From the NCBI GenBank assembly GCA_902806415.1, contig CADCWN010000179.1:1-41897 (forward strand): DNA of 41,897 bases, read 5' to 3'. A model generated the notes under the pieces. The model was not told the origin of the DNA, did not search any database, and saw only the letters and a list, made by a program, of their open reading frames with translations. Both the position numbers and the translations under genes were made by a program. The DNA is from an uncultured Thermomicrobiales bacterium (GTDB taxonomy: Bacteria > Chloroflexota > Chloroflexia > Thermomicrobiales > CADCWN01). This document shows positions 1 to 7,420 of this stretch, piece by piece (the first letter of the stretch is position 1; each line of letters opens with the position of its first letter).

Positions 1-342
1 ACCGAGTCGCACGACTTCGAGGCCGCGATGGTCGGCTTCAGTTGGGGTGTCGACCCCGACCAGCAGTCGATGTGGGCGACGCAGTCCTACGGCGGCGGCT
101 TCAACCTCGGCAAGTACTCCAACACGCAGATCGACGACATCCTGGCGAAGGCGCTGGGCGAGCTCGACCAGGAGAAGCGCAAGGCGCTCTACATCCAGAT
201 GCAGAACATCCTCGCCGACGAGGTGCCGAGCGTCATCCTCTTCTTCACCCAGGCGCTCGCGGGGGTCAACAAGCGGGTCCACAACCTGTTCCCGAACGCG
301 GTCTCCATCCGCTGGAACGCCCACACATGGTGGGTTGACTAA
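1..342 (+). CDS. ABC transporter substrate-binding protein, family 5 (C-terminal part)
   Basis: The reading frame is open from the first base of the window, so this is the tail (about 113 residues) of a longer gene. The visible part has the C-terminal pattern of peptide/nickel-type solute-binding proteins (SBP_bac_5): a WG.DPD stretch near residue 17, a YSN...D..L..A motif, then R..LY...Q..L.DE.P. Family members are lipoproteins or secreted proteins that bind oligopeptides or other small solutes and pass them to membrane permeases. The two permease genes directly downstream on the same strand fit this. No ATPase gene is visible, so it may lie elsewhere. The true substrate cannot be told from the sequence. 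Confidence 0.85.
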   Translation, partial: TESHDFEAAMVGFSWGVDPDQQSMWATQSYGGGFNLGKYSNTQIDDILAKALGELDQEKRKALYIQMQNILADEVPSVILFFTQALAGVNKRVHNLFPNAVSIRWNAHTWWVD

Positions 343-351
343 GCCGCCACC

Positions 352-394
352 GCGCGCCGGTCGCCGCCTCCGGGTCGGGCGGCGACCGGCGCGC
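352..394 (+). promoter_or_regulatory. Perfect 17-bp intercistronic stem-loop
   Basis: Bases 352-368 and 378-394 are perfect reverse complements with a 9-nt loop, starting 10 nt after the binding-protein stop codon. No T-run follows, so it is not a standard intrinsic terminator. Stem-loops between binding-protein and permease genes are known in other importers to protect the upstream message and raise the binding protein to permease ratio; that role here is inferred. Confidence 0.6.
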
Positions 395-529
395 TCCTCT
401 GCGGTGAAGATCCCTGCGCCGGGCTCGTTCGCCACCTCCCCGCCGCACCGGTCGTCGCGAGCAAGAAGTTGGTACACTCCCCATACTGCACGCGATCATC
501 CCCCAGTGGCTGTAGGCCGGAGGACAACA

Positions 530-1480
530 ATGAGTGCCTTTTTGATCAGGCGGGTCTTGCAGATTATCCCGCTCCTGATCGGCATCACGATCCTCGTCGT
601 CCTCCTGATCAAAGCCGTGCCGGGCAGTCCGGTGAGCGACCTGGCACTCGTCCCCGGCACGCGCCCGGAGGATGTCGCCCAGATCAAGCGGCAACTCGGC
701 CTCGACCAGCCCCTCTACAAGCGCTACTTCGTCTGGCTCGGCAACGTCCTCCAGGGCGATCTCGGGAAGTCGATGATCAACTACCGCGATGTGCGCGACG
801 AGATCGCCGGTCGCCTGCCGAACACCCTCAAGCTCACCGTCGCCGCCTTCCTCCTGTCGCTCGTCTTCTCGATCCCGATCGGGATCTACTCGGCGATCAA
901 GCGCAACAGCATCTTTGACTACACCGCCACCGTCGCGTCAGTCGCCGGGGTTTCGGTCCCGAGCTTCTGGCTGGCGCTGATGCTGATCCTCTTCTTCGCG
1001 GTGCAGCTGCGCTGGCTCCCCTCGGGCGGCACCCAGAACATCGGCGACGGCAGTCTAGTCGATCAACTCAAGCACCTGATCCTCCCCGCCATCACCCTGG
1101 CGATCGTCGAGCTGGCGGGCTGGACGCGCTATATCCGCGCGCAGATGCTGGAGGTTATCCGGCAGGATTACATCCGCACCGCGCGGGCGAAGGGGCTGAA
1201 CGAGCGGCTGATCATCTTCCGCCACGCCTTCCGCAACGCGCTGCTGCCGCTGATCACCCTCTTCGGCCTCTCGATCCCGCAGTTCTTCAGCGGCGCGCTG
1301 ATCATCGAGACGATCTTCAGCTGGCCGGGGATCGGGCGCCTGACGTTCGACTCGGCGGTGAGCCGCGACTACACGATGATCATGGGCACGGTCCTGCTCA
1401 GTTCGACGATGGTGGTGTTGGGCAATCTCCTGGCGGACATTGGCTATAGCCTGCTCGATCCACGCGTCAAACAGGGCTAG
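530..1480 (+). CDS. ABC transporter permease, DppB/OppB type
   Basis: A 316-residue inner-membrane permease of the binding-protein-dependent family (BPD_transp_1). It opens with the typical first helix (FLIRRVLQIIPLLIGITIL), followed by a long extracytoplasmic segment and further helices. The cytoplasmic EAA loop, which contacts the ATPase, is seen as YIRTARAKGLNERLIIFRHA near residues 217-236. The start ATG at 530 was chosen because GGAGGA lies just upstream and because upstream in-frame codons run into the stem-loop region. A TACACT hexamer near 474 could be a weak -10 for a separate promoter. It pairs with the downstream DppC-like permease to form the channel. Confidence 0.93.
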   Translation: MSAFLIRRVLQIIPLLIGITILVVLLIKAVPGSPVSDLALVPGTRPEDVAQIKRQLGLDQPLYKRYFVWLGNVLQGDLGKSMINYRDVRDEIAGRLPNTLKLTVAAFLLSLVFSIPIGIYSAIKRNSIFDYTATVASVAGVSVPSFWLALMLILFFAVQLRWLPSGGTQNIGDGSLVDQLKHLILPAITLAIVELAGWTRYIRAQMLEVIRQDYIRTARAKGLNERLIIFRHAFRNALLPLITLFGLSIPQFFSGALIIETIFSWPGIGRLTFDSAVSRDYTMIMGTVLLSSTMVVLGNLLADIGYSLLDPRVKQG

Positions 1481-1574
1481 CGCCGACTCGGGGCGAGGAT
1501 ACAAGTTCGGCGGCGTGGTGGGGGTGGGGCGGTGACCCGCCCCCCCGCGCACAAACAACGACCCAGGAGGACCG

Positions 1575-2633
1575 ATGATTAGCAGGGGCGACGAGAAGCG
1601 CACGGCACAACGCGCCGGGGAGGCGACGACAATCGCCGGGCCGTCGCTCGCGGGGGCGGACCGCGGCCGTCTGACGCGCCAGAAGAGTCCTGGTTACCTG
1701 GCGCGCGCCTGGCGACGCTTCCGGCGCAATCGGCTCTCGGTCGTCGCGATGTTCGTCTTCATCATCATGGTCCTCTTCTCCTACGGGGCACCACTCGTCT
1801 CCCGCTACGTCACCAACCAGGGGTTCGGCGATCAGAACCTGCAAGCGACCTTCGCCCCGGCGGGCAAGACGATCTCGGCGGTCCAGATCGGCGGGCCGAA
1901 CAGCGGCAAGGCGACGACCACCAAGTACCTGCTGGGTGCCGATGAATTGGGGCGTGATGTCCTGACCCGCCTCGCCTACGGCGGGCGAATCTCGCTGACC
2001 GTCTCGTTCCTGACGCTGGCGATCGCCCTGACGATCGGCCTGCTGATCGGTGCGCTCGCTGGCTACTACGGTGGCTGGGTCGATACCGTCCTGATGCGGC
2101 TGGTCGATATCTTCATCTCCGTCCCCGGCCTCTTCGTCCTCATCCTCGTCTCGACCGTCCTCAACAACAACAAGCTGATCACCGGGACGAGCTTCTACCG
2201 CACCAACGGCTGGCTGATCCTGCCGTTCGTCATCGCCGTGCTCAGTTGGACCGGCATTTCCCGCCTGATCCGGGGCGAATTCCTGACGATCAAGAATCGC
2301 GACTATGTCGAGGCGGCGCGCGTCCTCGGCGGCAGCGACGGGCGGATCATCTTCCGCCACATCCTCCCGAATGTCCTGCCGATCATCATCGTCTGGGCCA
2401 CCCTGGCGATCCCCGGCCTGATCCTGACCGAAGCGGCGCTCTCCTACCTCGGCTTCGGGGTCCAGATCCCCACCCCCAGTTGGGGCAATATGCTGACCAA
2501 CTCGACCCAATACTTCTCCCGCTCGCCATCCCTGGTCGTCCTGCCCGGCGCGATGATCTACATCACCGTTATGGCGGTTAACCTGATGGGCAACGGCCTG
2601 CGCGACGCCCTCGACCCCCGCCTCAACGACTGA
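1575..2633 (+). CDS. ABC transporter permease, DppC/OppC type
   Basis: A 352-residue permease, partner of the DppB-like protein. It has an extended N-terminal cytoplasmic stretch rich in charged residues, then the OppC_N segment (AWRRFRRNRLSVVAMFVF, about residues 43-60), a periplasmic loop with the typical LLGADELGRDVLTRL motif, and a BPD_transp_1 domain. The EAA loop reads YVEAARVLGGSDGRIIFRHI near residues 245-264. The gap to the upstream permease is 94 bases, longer than usual for this pair, but the strand and order match dpp/opp operons. The start is supported by AGGAGG four bases upstream. Substrate is not determinable. Confidence 0.93.
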   Translation: MISRGDEKRTAQRAGEATTIAGPSLAGADRGRLTRQKSPGYLARAWRRFRRNRLSVVAMFVFIIMVLFSYGAPLVSRYVTNQGFGDQNLQATFAPAGKTISAVQIGGPNSGKATTTKYLLGADELGRDVLTRLAYGGRISLTVSFLTLAIALTIGLLIGALAGYYGGWVDTVLMRLVDIFISVPGLFVLILVSTVLNNNKLITGTSFYRTNGWLILPFVIAVLSWTGISRLIRGEFLTIKNRDYVEAARVLGGSDGRIIFRHILPNVLPIIIVWATLAIPGLILTEAALSYLGFGVQIPTPSWGNMLTNSTQYFSRSPSLVVLPGAMIYITVMAVNLMGNGLRDALDPRLND

Positions 2634-2640
2634 GGGCGGG

Positions 2641-2795
2641 GGAAACCTCTCCCCGCGGCCCCGGCGGCAACCCTCCCCTACAGGGAGGGTGAGGCTGCGT
2701 ATTGATGCTGTCACCTTGCCTGATAACCTCCCCGACGTAGAGAGGCACCCCCTCCCCGACGCGGGGAGGGGGCCGGGGGGAGAGGTCCACCCCGA
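2641..2795. repeat. CCCTCCC-family palindromic repeat, one and a half copies
   Basis: Bases 2641-2699 match, in the same orientation, the repeat at 20313-20372 and, inverted, those at 11097-11155 and 18417-18473. A second GC-rich palindromic block follows at 2735-2795, and its end (GGGGGAGAGGT) is the inverse of the beginning of the first (ACCTCTCCCC), so the whole stretch can fold on itself. It lies just after the permease stop and could affect 3' ends, but has no U-tract. Confidence 0.6.
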
Positions 2796-2891
2796 AGCGG
2801 TCGCCGCGCCAGACGCTCAGTTGCACGGCCACCGACAATTCGTGCGCGTACCCACAGCGGGATCCTGACTCGACCGCCAGGCCGTCACGGC

Positions 2892-2897
2892 GTAGAA
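2892..2897 (+). promoter_or_regulatory. Possible -10 element (TAGAAT)
   Basis: TAGAAT lies 83 bases before the proposed GTG start of the VOC gene. No convincing -35 is seen at the expected distance. Similar hexamers (TAGAAT near 7352, TAGACT near 9483) precede other genes in this window, which gives weak support. Confidence 0.25.
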
Positions 2898-2979
2898 TGG
2901 CCGCGCCGCCGGTGTCGGCGGTGCGCGCGCGTCGAGGATGGCGACGCGCGCTGGGGACGATACGGATGGGAGGCTGCGG

Positions 2980-3366
2980 GTGAGCCAGTTCGGGAGTGTG
3001 CCGAAGTGGGAGCATGTCGGTATCTGCGTGCCGCGCGAGAAACTCGCCGCGACGCTGGCGTTCTATGAGGAGGTCTTCGGCTGGCACAAGATCCGCGAAG
3101 GTGACACGATGGTCTTCATCGGCGACGGCGACGGCGGGCGGATAGAACTCGTCGTGGATGAGGTGCCGCCGCTGGCGAAGCCGCACCACGGCGCGTTCGT
3201 CCTGCCGCTCGATCAGGTCGATGGTGCCGTGGCGATCCTGGAGGCGGCGGGCGCGACCTGCCAGCCGGTCAGCAACACCCCCGCCGGCGACAAGCTCCTT
3301 TTCTTCACCGATCCCGCCGGGAACTATATGCAGATCGTGGGACGCGTTAACGCCCTGGGCAAGTAA
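2980..3366 (+). CDS. VOC (glyoxalase/dioxygenase-fold) family protein
   Basis: A 128-residue single VOC protein with two beta-alpha-beta-beta-beta halves. Visible elements are WEHVGICVPREKL...FYEEVFGW (first half), RIELVVDEV, then HHGAFVLPLDQVD and FTDPAGNYMQIVGR (second half). In most metal-binding members the last strand reads GN-x-x-E; here the position is Q, so one canonical ligand appears replaced. The function could be glyoxalase-like, resistance-related or non-catalytic and cannot be chosen. GTG at 2980 is preferred because GGGAGG sits six bases upstream; an in-frame ATG at 2938 would add 14 residues but has a poorly spaced ribosome site. The stop is followed after two bases by a heptamer array. 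Confidence 0.85.
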   Translation: MSQFGSVPKWEHVGICVPREKLAATLAFYEEVFGWHKIREGDTMVFIGDGDGGRIELVVDEVPPLAKPHHGAFVLPLDQVDGAVAILEAAGATCQPVSNTPAGDKLLFFTDPAGNYMQIVGRVNALGK

Positions 3367-3368
3367 CA

Positions 3369-3568
3369 AGTGCCGAGTGCCGAGTAGGGGTGCGCGAATA
3401 CCACGCTGCGCGGGTTCCCTTGCATTGCTTATGCGCGAGGAGACGGGCGGTTGAACCCTGTGCCGGGCACAGGGTTCAACCGCCCGCCAGCGTCAGCACC
3501 CGCTGGCGCATGCGCCATAGGTTCCCTTGTCTCTCTCTCGGCACTTGGCACTCGGCACTCGGCACTCA
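3369..3568. repeat. Inverted pair of GTGCCGA heptamer arrays
   Basis: GTGCCGA repeats at 3369-3386 just after the VOC stop, and the reverse complement is repeated at 3537-3568, ending in the mutM stop codon. The mutM TGA is the first part of the array on the minus strand (TGA then GTGCCGA units). Between them, 3448-3483 forms another strong palindrome built on CGGTTGAACCCTGTG and its complement. The two arrays could pair across the whole convergent gap. Confidence 0.8.
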
Positions 3569-4432
3569 CTCCGGCGCTGGCTGGCAGCGCGGGCACAGAT
3601 AGGTTCCGCGCCCGGCCAGCGTGTACTTCTCGATCGTGGTGCCGCAGCGGTCGCACGCTTCGCCTTTGCGGGCGTGGACGCGCGGGAAGCCGTTAATCTG
3701 CGTCGCCTTGCCGTGATGGATCCGCGCGCCGCCGATCGGTAGCGCCTCCTCCAGCACCGCGCGCATCGCCACGCGCAGCCGCGCGGTCTCGGCGGCGTCC
3801 AGGCTGCCCGCGCGACGCTCGGGGTGCAGCCTGGCGTGGTGCAACGCCTCGTCGGCGTAGATATTGCCCAGGCCCGCGACGAACGACTGATCGAGCAGCA
3901 GCGGCTTCAGCTTCAGGCGCCCGCGCGCCGCCAGCCCCGCAGCCAGACGCTCGGTCGTCAGCGCCGGGTCGAACGGCTCCGGGCCGAGATTGCGCTCGGC
4001 CAGGTAGTCACCCAAGATCGCCGCCGGGATGAGCGACAGGCGCGCGAAGTGGCGCGGGTCCTGCAAGTAGACGAGCGTGCCGTCGTCGAACGTCAGCGTC
4101 AGGTGGGTGGTCGTCGCGGGCAGCGGCGCGTCGTAGGCCGGGACCGGGTGCCCCGCCACCTCGCGCGCCCCATCCGGGGTGATCGCTGCGACCTGCCCGG
4201 TCATCCGCAGGTGCAGGATGATCTGCGGGTCGCGGTCGAAGCGCAGGGTCAGCCACTTCGCCCGCCGCTCGACCGCCAGCAGCCGCGACCCGACGATCCG
4301 CTCGATCCCCAACTCCGTGTCGATCGCCTCGATCAGCTTCGGGCGCGCGCAGACCGCCCCGACGACTTGCTTCCCCGCCGCCGCGCGCTCGATGATCCCG
4401 CGCACCGTCTCCACTTCCGGTAACTCAGGCAT
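3566..4432 (-). CDS. mutM: Formamidopyrimidine-DNA glycosylase (Fpg/MutM)
   Basis: A 288-residue base-excision repair enzyme that removes 8-oxoguanine and formamidopyrimidines and cuts the abasic site. The N-terminus is MPELPEVETV; after processing Pro2 is the Schiff-base nucleophile and Glu3 the catalytic acid. The helix-two-turn-helix region contains QSFVAGLGNIYADEALH (about residues 182-198). The C-terminus has the zinc finger CDRC...YLCPRC (about residues 261-284), with the loop RGTY before the second cysteine pair. Length matches the family. It is convergent with the VOC gene, and its stop codon is formed at the edge of a heptamer array. Another heptamer array lies 18 bases upstream of the start. 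Confidence 0.96.
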   Translation of the reverse strand: MPELPEVETVRGIIERAAAGKQVVGAVCARPKLIEAIDTELGIERIVGSRLLAVERRAKWLTLRFDRDPQIILHLRMTGQVAAITPDGAREVAGHPVPAYDAPLPATTTHLTLTFDDGTLVYLQDPRHFARLSLIPAAILGDYLAERNLGPEPFDPALTTERLAAGLAARGRLKLKPLLLDQSFVAGLGNIYADEALHHARLHPERRAGSLDAAETARLRVAMRAVLEEALPIGGARIHHGKATQINGFPRVHARKGEACDRCGTTIEKYTLAGRGTYLCPRCQPAPE

Positions 4433-4449
4433 AATCGCTCCGCTGAAGT

Positions 4450-4551
4450 CGGAACGGGGAACGGGGAACGGGGAATTTGGCGGAGGGTGACGAGCGTTGT
4501 GGCACCCCGCAAACCTTCATCCCGCGTTCCGCGTTCCCCGTTCCCCGTTCA
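4450..4551. repeat. Inverted pair of AACGGGG heptamer arrays
   Basis: AACGGGG units occur at 4450-4474, just upstream of mutM, and in inverse orientation (CCCCGTT, with variants CGCGTTC) at 4523-4551. The second array lies inside the 3' end of the HEAT-repeat ORF and encodes its last ten residues. The total element is about 100 bp. Confidence 0.75.
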
Positions 4552-5149
4552 CTATCTCTCTTGCCGTGGCACGCACGTCTGGATCGGCGTCGTCCAGCGC
4601 CGCCGCGAGGTGCGCGCCGAGGAAGCCTGGGCCGAGCAGCCCCGGCGGCACGGCGGCGAGCGCCAGCAGGGTCAGGCGGCGCGTCTCCGGCTCCGGGTGC
4701 GCCAGGAAGGGGAAGAGGCGCGGCGCGAGGGTCGGGTTGCCGAGCCGCGCCGCCGCGCGCAGCCCGGCGTGGCGCTCCCCCGTCGTCCCCTCCATCAGCG
4801 TCCGCAGTGCCCGCCGCGCCGCATCGACGGTCGCCGGATCGCTCGCTGCGCGCAACGCGACCGCCGCCGCCCCACGCACTGTCAGGTCAGGATCGTGCAA
4901 CAGCGCCTGATCTTCCGGGCGCAGCGCCCCCGGCGCGTGCATCCCGAGCCAGTCGAGCGCGGCGGCGCGCTCGGCGGCATCGGCGGAGGCGAGGGCCGCG
5001 CGGGCGGAGTCGGCGGAAAGCTTGTGTCGAGGCAACGGCTCATGAGGATCGCCCCGGCGATCGGAGCACGGCACTTCCCTCAGCATGGGGGAGCCGAGGG
5101 GGCCGTCCCCACTTCGTCGTTCGTACTTCGTACTTTGTACTTCACTCAC
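4517..5149 (-). CDS. HEAT-repeat protein, possibly a gene fragment
   Basis: Residues about 45-200 are clear HEAT-type helical repeats (LHDPDLTVRGAAAVALRAA, then FLAHPEPETRRLTLLALAAV, then LDDADPDVRATAREI), a scaffold for protein contacts. Both ends look artificial: the first dozen residues (MSEVQSTKYERR) are encoded by a GTACGAA heptamer array, and the last ten (NGERGTRNAG) by an AACGGGG array containing the stop. The HEAT segment resembles those found inside larger proteins, so this may be a fragment of a longer gene kept open by chance. A later start is possible (ATG with first base at 5087). Its start overlaps the photolyase stop by 8 bases, which would fit an operon. Confidence 0.5.
   Translation of the reverse strand: MSEVQSTKYERRSGDGPLGSPMLREVPCSDRRGDPHEPLPRHKLSADSARAALASADAAERAAALDWLGMHAPGALRPEDQALLHDPDLTVRGAAAVALRAASDPATVDAARRALRTLMEGTTGERHAGLRAAARLGNPTLAPRLFPFLAHPEPETRRLTLLALAAVPPGLLGPGFLGAHLAAALDDADPDVRATAREIVNGERGTRNAG
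5112..5149. repeat. GTACGAA heptamer array at the photolyase stop
   Basis: Read on the minus strand, the photolyase stop TGA is directly followed by AGTACAAAGTACGAAGTACG. The same context (GAG TGA AGTACGAAG) is found at the maltokinase stop near 28516. No inverted partner is obvious within 200 bp here. Confidence 0.7.
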
Positions 5150-6593
5150 GACCCACGTCCGCCGCCCGCTTAAAGACGTCCAGCGCCAACCGGCGCGCCT
5201 CGGCGTGTTCGACGATCGGCGCGGGGTAATCCGCGCCGATGACGCAGCCGACCTCGCGCTGGACCTCCTCGGGCATCGTCCAGGGTTCGTGGATGTAGCG
5301 CGTCGGCACCCGCGCCAGTTCGGGGAGCCAGCGCCGCACGTAGTCGCCCGCCGGGTCGTGGCGCTGCCCCTGGAGGGTCGGGTTGAAGATGCGGAAGTAC
5401 GGCTGCGCGTCGGTGCCGACCGACGCGGCCCACTGCCAGCCGCCGTTGTTCGCGGCGAGGTCGCCGTCGGTCAGGTGGGCCATGAAGTGCTCCTCGCCGA
5501 CGGCGTAGTGGGTCAGCAGATGCTTCGTCAGGAACGAGGCGGTGATCATCCGCGCGCGGTTGTGCATCCAGCCGAGCGTGACCATCTGGCGCATCGCCGC
5601 GTCCACGATCGGGTAGCCGGTGCGGCCCTCGCGCCAGGCCGTGAGGTGATCAGGGTCGTTGCGCCAGTCGAGGCGCGCGTAGGCCGCGTTGAACGGCTCG
5701 CGCGTGACGCGCGGGTGGTGGAAGAGGATTTGGGTGTAGAAATCGCGCCAGCAGAGCTCCGAGCGAAAAGTCGCGCGCCCGGCCCCGCCGCCGCCCGCCC
5801 GCGCCAGCACCTCCACCGGCGAGAGCAGTCCCCAGTGCAAATCCTGGCTCAGTCGCGAGGTGCCGTCGTCCGCGAGTTGGTCGCGCGCCTCATCGTAGTC
5901 GGCGAGCCCATCGGCGACCCAGGCGTCCAGTCGCGATCGCGCCGCCGCCTCGCCCGGCTCGGGGATCTCGCGCGCGGTCGGGGCGGTGGGGCCGAGGGCG
6001 TCGAGCGCGGGAGGCGTGCCGACCCGCAGGCGCGGGGGCGTCGGGATCGTCCCCGGCGCGGGCAGGACGGCGCGCGGTCGGCGCAGCTCCCAGCAGCGGC
6101 GATACGGCGAGAAGACGGTGTAGCCCTGCCCCTCGGCGCTGACGATCCCCTCGGGCTCGTGGACGAGCAGGCCGCGCTTCGCGGCGAAGCCGATCCCGCG
6201 CCCCGCCAGCGCCGCCGCGACCCGCCGATCGCGCCCGCGCGCATAGGGGGCGTAGTCACGCGTGACGTAGACCGTGCTCGCCCCGACCTCCGCCGCGAAC
6301 TCCGCCACGACCACTTCCGGCTGGCCGACGCGGATCGCCAGCCCGCCGCCGCGCTCGCGCAATCCCTCGCCGAGCGCCCGCACCGACTCCCGCATGAACC
6401 AGACCCGATTCGGCGCGGGCCAGCGCCCGCGCAGCAGTGCCTCGTCGAAGACGAACAGCGGCGCGACGAGTCGCCCCGCCGCCAGCGCCGCCGTCAGTGC
6501 CGGGTGGTCGTGGAGGCGCAGGTCGCGCCGGAACCAGATCACGATCGGCCCGGTCCCCCGCCCATCATCGTGTTGCGCATCGCCCCCGGCCAT
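5142..6593 (-). CDS. phr: Deoxyribodipyrimidine photolyase (cryptochrome/photolyase family)
   Basis: About 483 residues. The N-terminal Rossmann-like domain begins IVIWFRRDLRLHDHPAL, the family signature for the antenna-binding domain. The C-terminal FAD domain shows ELCWRDFYTQILFHHP, then TGYPIVDAAMRQMVTLGWMH and NRARMITASFLTKHLL, and NNGGWQWAASVGTDAQPYFR. It repairs cyclobutane pyrimidine dimers with visible light; a (6-4) or DASH role is less likely from these motifs. Start choice is uncertain: ATG at 6593 gives the usual short lead before the first strand, ATG at 6644 adds 17 residues; both have ribosome sites too close to be ideal. The stop is fused to a GTACGAA array. Confidence 0.93.
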   Translation of the reverse strand: MAGGDAQHDDGRGTGPIVIWFRRDLRLHDHPALTAALAAGRLVAPLFVFDEALLRGRWPAPNRVWFMRESVRALGEGLRERGGGLAIRVGQPEVVVAEFAAEVGASTVYVTRDYAPYARGRDRRVAAALAGRGIGFAAKRGLLVHEPEGIVSAEGQGYTVFSPYRRCWELRRPRAVLPAPGTIPTPPRLRVGTPPALDALGPTAPTAREIPEPGEAAARSRLDAWVADGLADYDEARDQLADDGTSRLSQDLHWGLLSPVEVLARAGGGGAGRATFRSELCWRDFYTQILFHHPRVTREPFNAAYARLDWRNDPDHLTAWREGRTGYPIVDAAMRQMVTLGWMHNRARMITASFLTKHLLTHYAVGEEHFMAHLTDGDLAANNGGWQWAASVGTDAQPYFRIFNPTLQGQRHDPAGDYVRRWLPELARVPTRYIHEPWTMPEEVQREVGCVIGADYPAPIVEHAEARRLALDVFKRAADVGRE

Positions 6594-6748
6594 CCTCTGC
6601 CCATCCGTCGCCCCGCGCGCCGCAACGGGCGCGGCGAGACGCATCCTCCCCCGGCGCACCGATAACGATAGCACACGGCGAGGGGGTGGGGACAAGCGGG
6701 GCGGGGAATGACGAGGGATCGACCGATGACCACCCATCGGTGGCGACG

Positions 6749-6770
6749 TAGGGGCGTATTGCATACGCCC
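6749..6770. repeat. GGGCGTAT palindromic repeat
   Basis: GGGCGTAT (6752-6759), three bases, ATACGCCC (6763-6770), preceded by TAG. The same core with the TAGGGG lead occurs twice, as an inverted pair, at 40168-40260. A different palindrome (ACCGATG...CATCGGT, 6722-6741) lies beside it. The photolyase gene starts downstream of this element on the minus strand. Confidence 0.65.
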
Positions 6771-6870
6771 GCCCGCCGTCCTACCACTCACGTCGGCAGA
6801 AACCCGAGCGTGGGCCACCCCGCTACGGGTCATCAATACTTTTGTCTGACCTTTTGGCCTACAACTGGTC

Positions 6871-6898
6871 TTGCAAAAATCGCCGGATGTGGTATCCT
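6871..6898 (+). promoter_or_regulatory. Sigma-70-type promoter (TTGCAA-16-TATCCT)
   Basis: TTGCAA at 6871-6876 and TATCCT at 6893-6898 with 16-base spacing, in a noticeably A/T-richer stretch than its surroundings. It would drive a transcript through the leader region that follows, ahead of the fumarase gene. Prediction by eye. Confidence 0.45.
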
Positions 6899-6903
6899 CT
6901 GGT

Positions 6904-7193
6904 TAAGACGAAACGCAGCCCTGCGTATCGTCGCGAGAAGCGCAACGGAAGGAGGGTGGAGCCATGCCACCGAAGACGTTCGCAGCAGCGGGTCACCGCC
7001 CCATTCTCGCGGGTGCCTGAGCAGGCAAAGCCCCACCGCAATCCGGGAGGTCCACGACCCTCCGAGCACGCGGGGCGTGATCATTACCCATGAGACGCAG
7101 GGCAGTGCGGGCAATCAGCGATCTCAGGTGCGAAGAGATCCTGATACGTCACAAGGTGATGCTATGATCGAGGGCGGGAAAATTCCCGCCCTC
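6904..7193 (+). ncRNA. Candidate non-coding RNA or leader with an 18-codon ORF
   Basis: Between the promoter at 6871-6898 and a strong stem-loop at 7170-7193 lies about 290 nt with many short G/C stems and no long credible gene. Inside it, AAGGAGGGTGGAGCC precedes ATG at 6964, opening an 18-residue frame (MPPKTFAAAGHRPILAGA, stop 7018-7020). I compared it by eye with tmRNA, RNase P RNA, SRP RNA and the c-di-GMP, glycine, SAM and cobalamin riboswitch consensuses and did not find a match. It could be an sRNA, a leader peptide attenuator, or degenerate sequence. The fumarase start is 228 nt after the hairpin. Confidence 0.3.
7170..7193 (+). terminator. Stem-loop GAGGGCGGGAA-AA-TTCCCGCCCTC
   Basis: An 11-bp perfect stem with a two-base loop region, followed by TCTGCTTG, which is only weakly T-rich. 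It could end the candidate RNA upstream or be part of a leader. As a terminator it is uncertain because no clear U-tract follows. Confidence 0.35.
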
Positions 7194-7420
7194 TCTGCTT
7201 GTGCGGCGGAGCGCCGCCCGATCTTCGCCGCAGCACCCCACCGCCACCGCGACCCTGGATCAAGCGTCGGCTGGCGGCTGAAGCCGCCCGCCATACCCTC
7301 GCCCCGCCGCCCCATCCGCTCCCCCGGTGGCGCGCGGCCCGCTCGCGGGCGTAGAATCGCCGCTGTGGGCGATCGGCGCGACGATGACGCGCGCCGCGAT
7401 GCAGCGTAGGGAGGGACACG

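Noticed and set aside
2938..2979. Upstream ATG start for the VOC protein
   Set aside because: GAGG directly abuts this ATG, while the GTG at 2980 has GGGAGG at proper spacing and gives a family-typical start; still possible.
5085..6665. A 526-codon plus-strand frame opposite the photolyase
   Set aside because: Antisense shadow with low-complexity Arg/Ala content; the minus-strand photolyase motifs are unambiguous.
6904..7193. Assignment as a glycine or c-di-GMP riboswitch
   Set aside because: Short matches such as GGCAAAGCC occur, but the conserved cores and pairing order of these riboswitches are not present.
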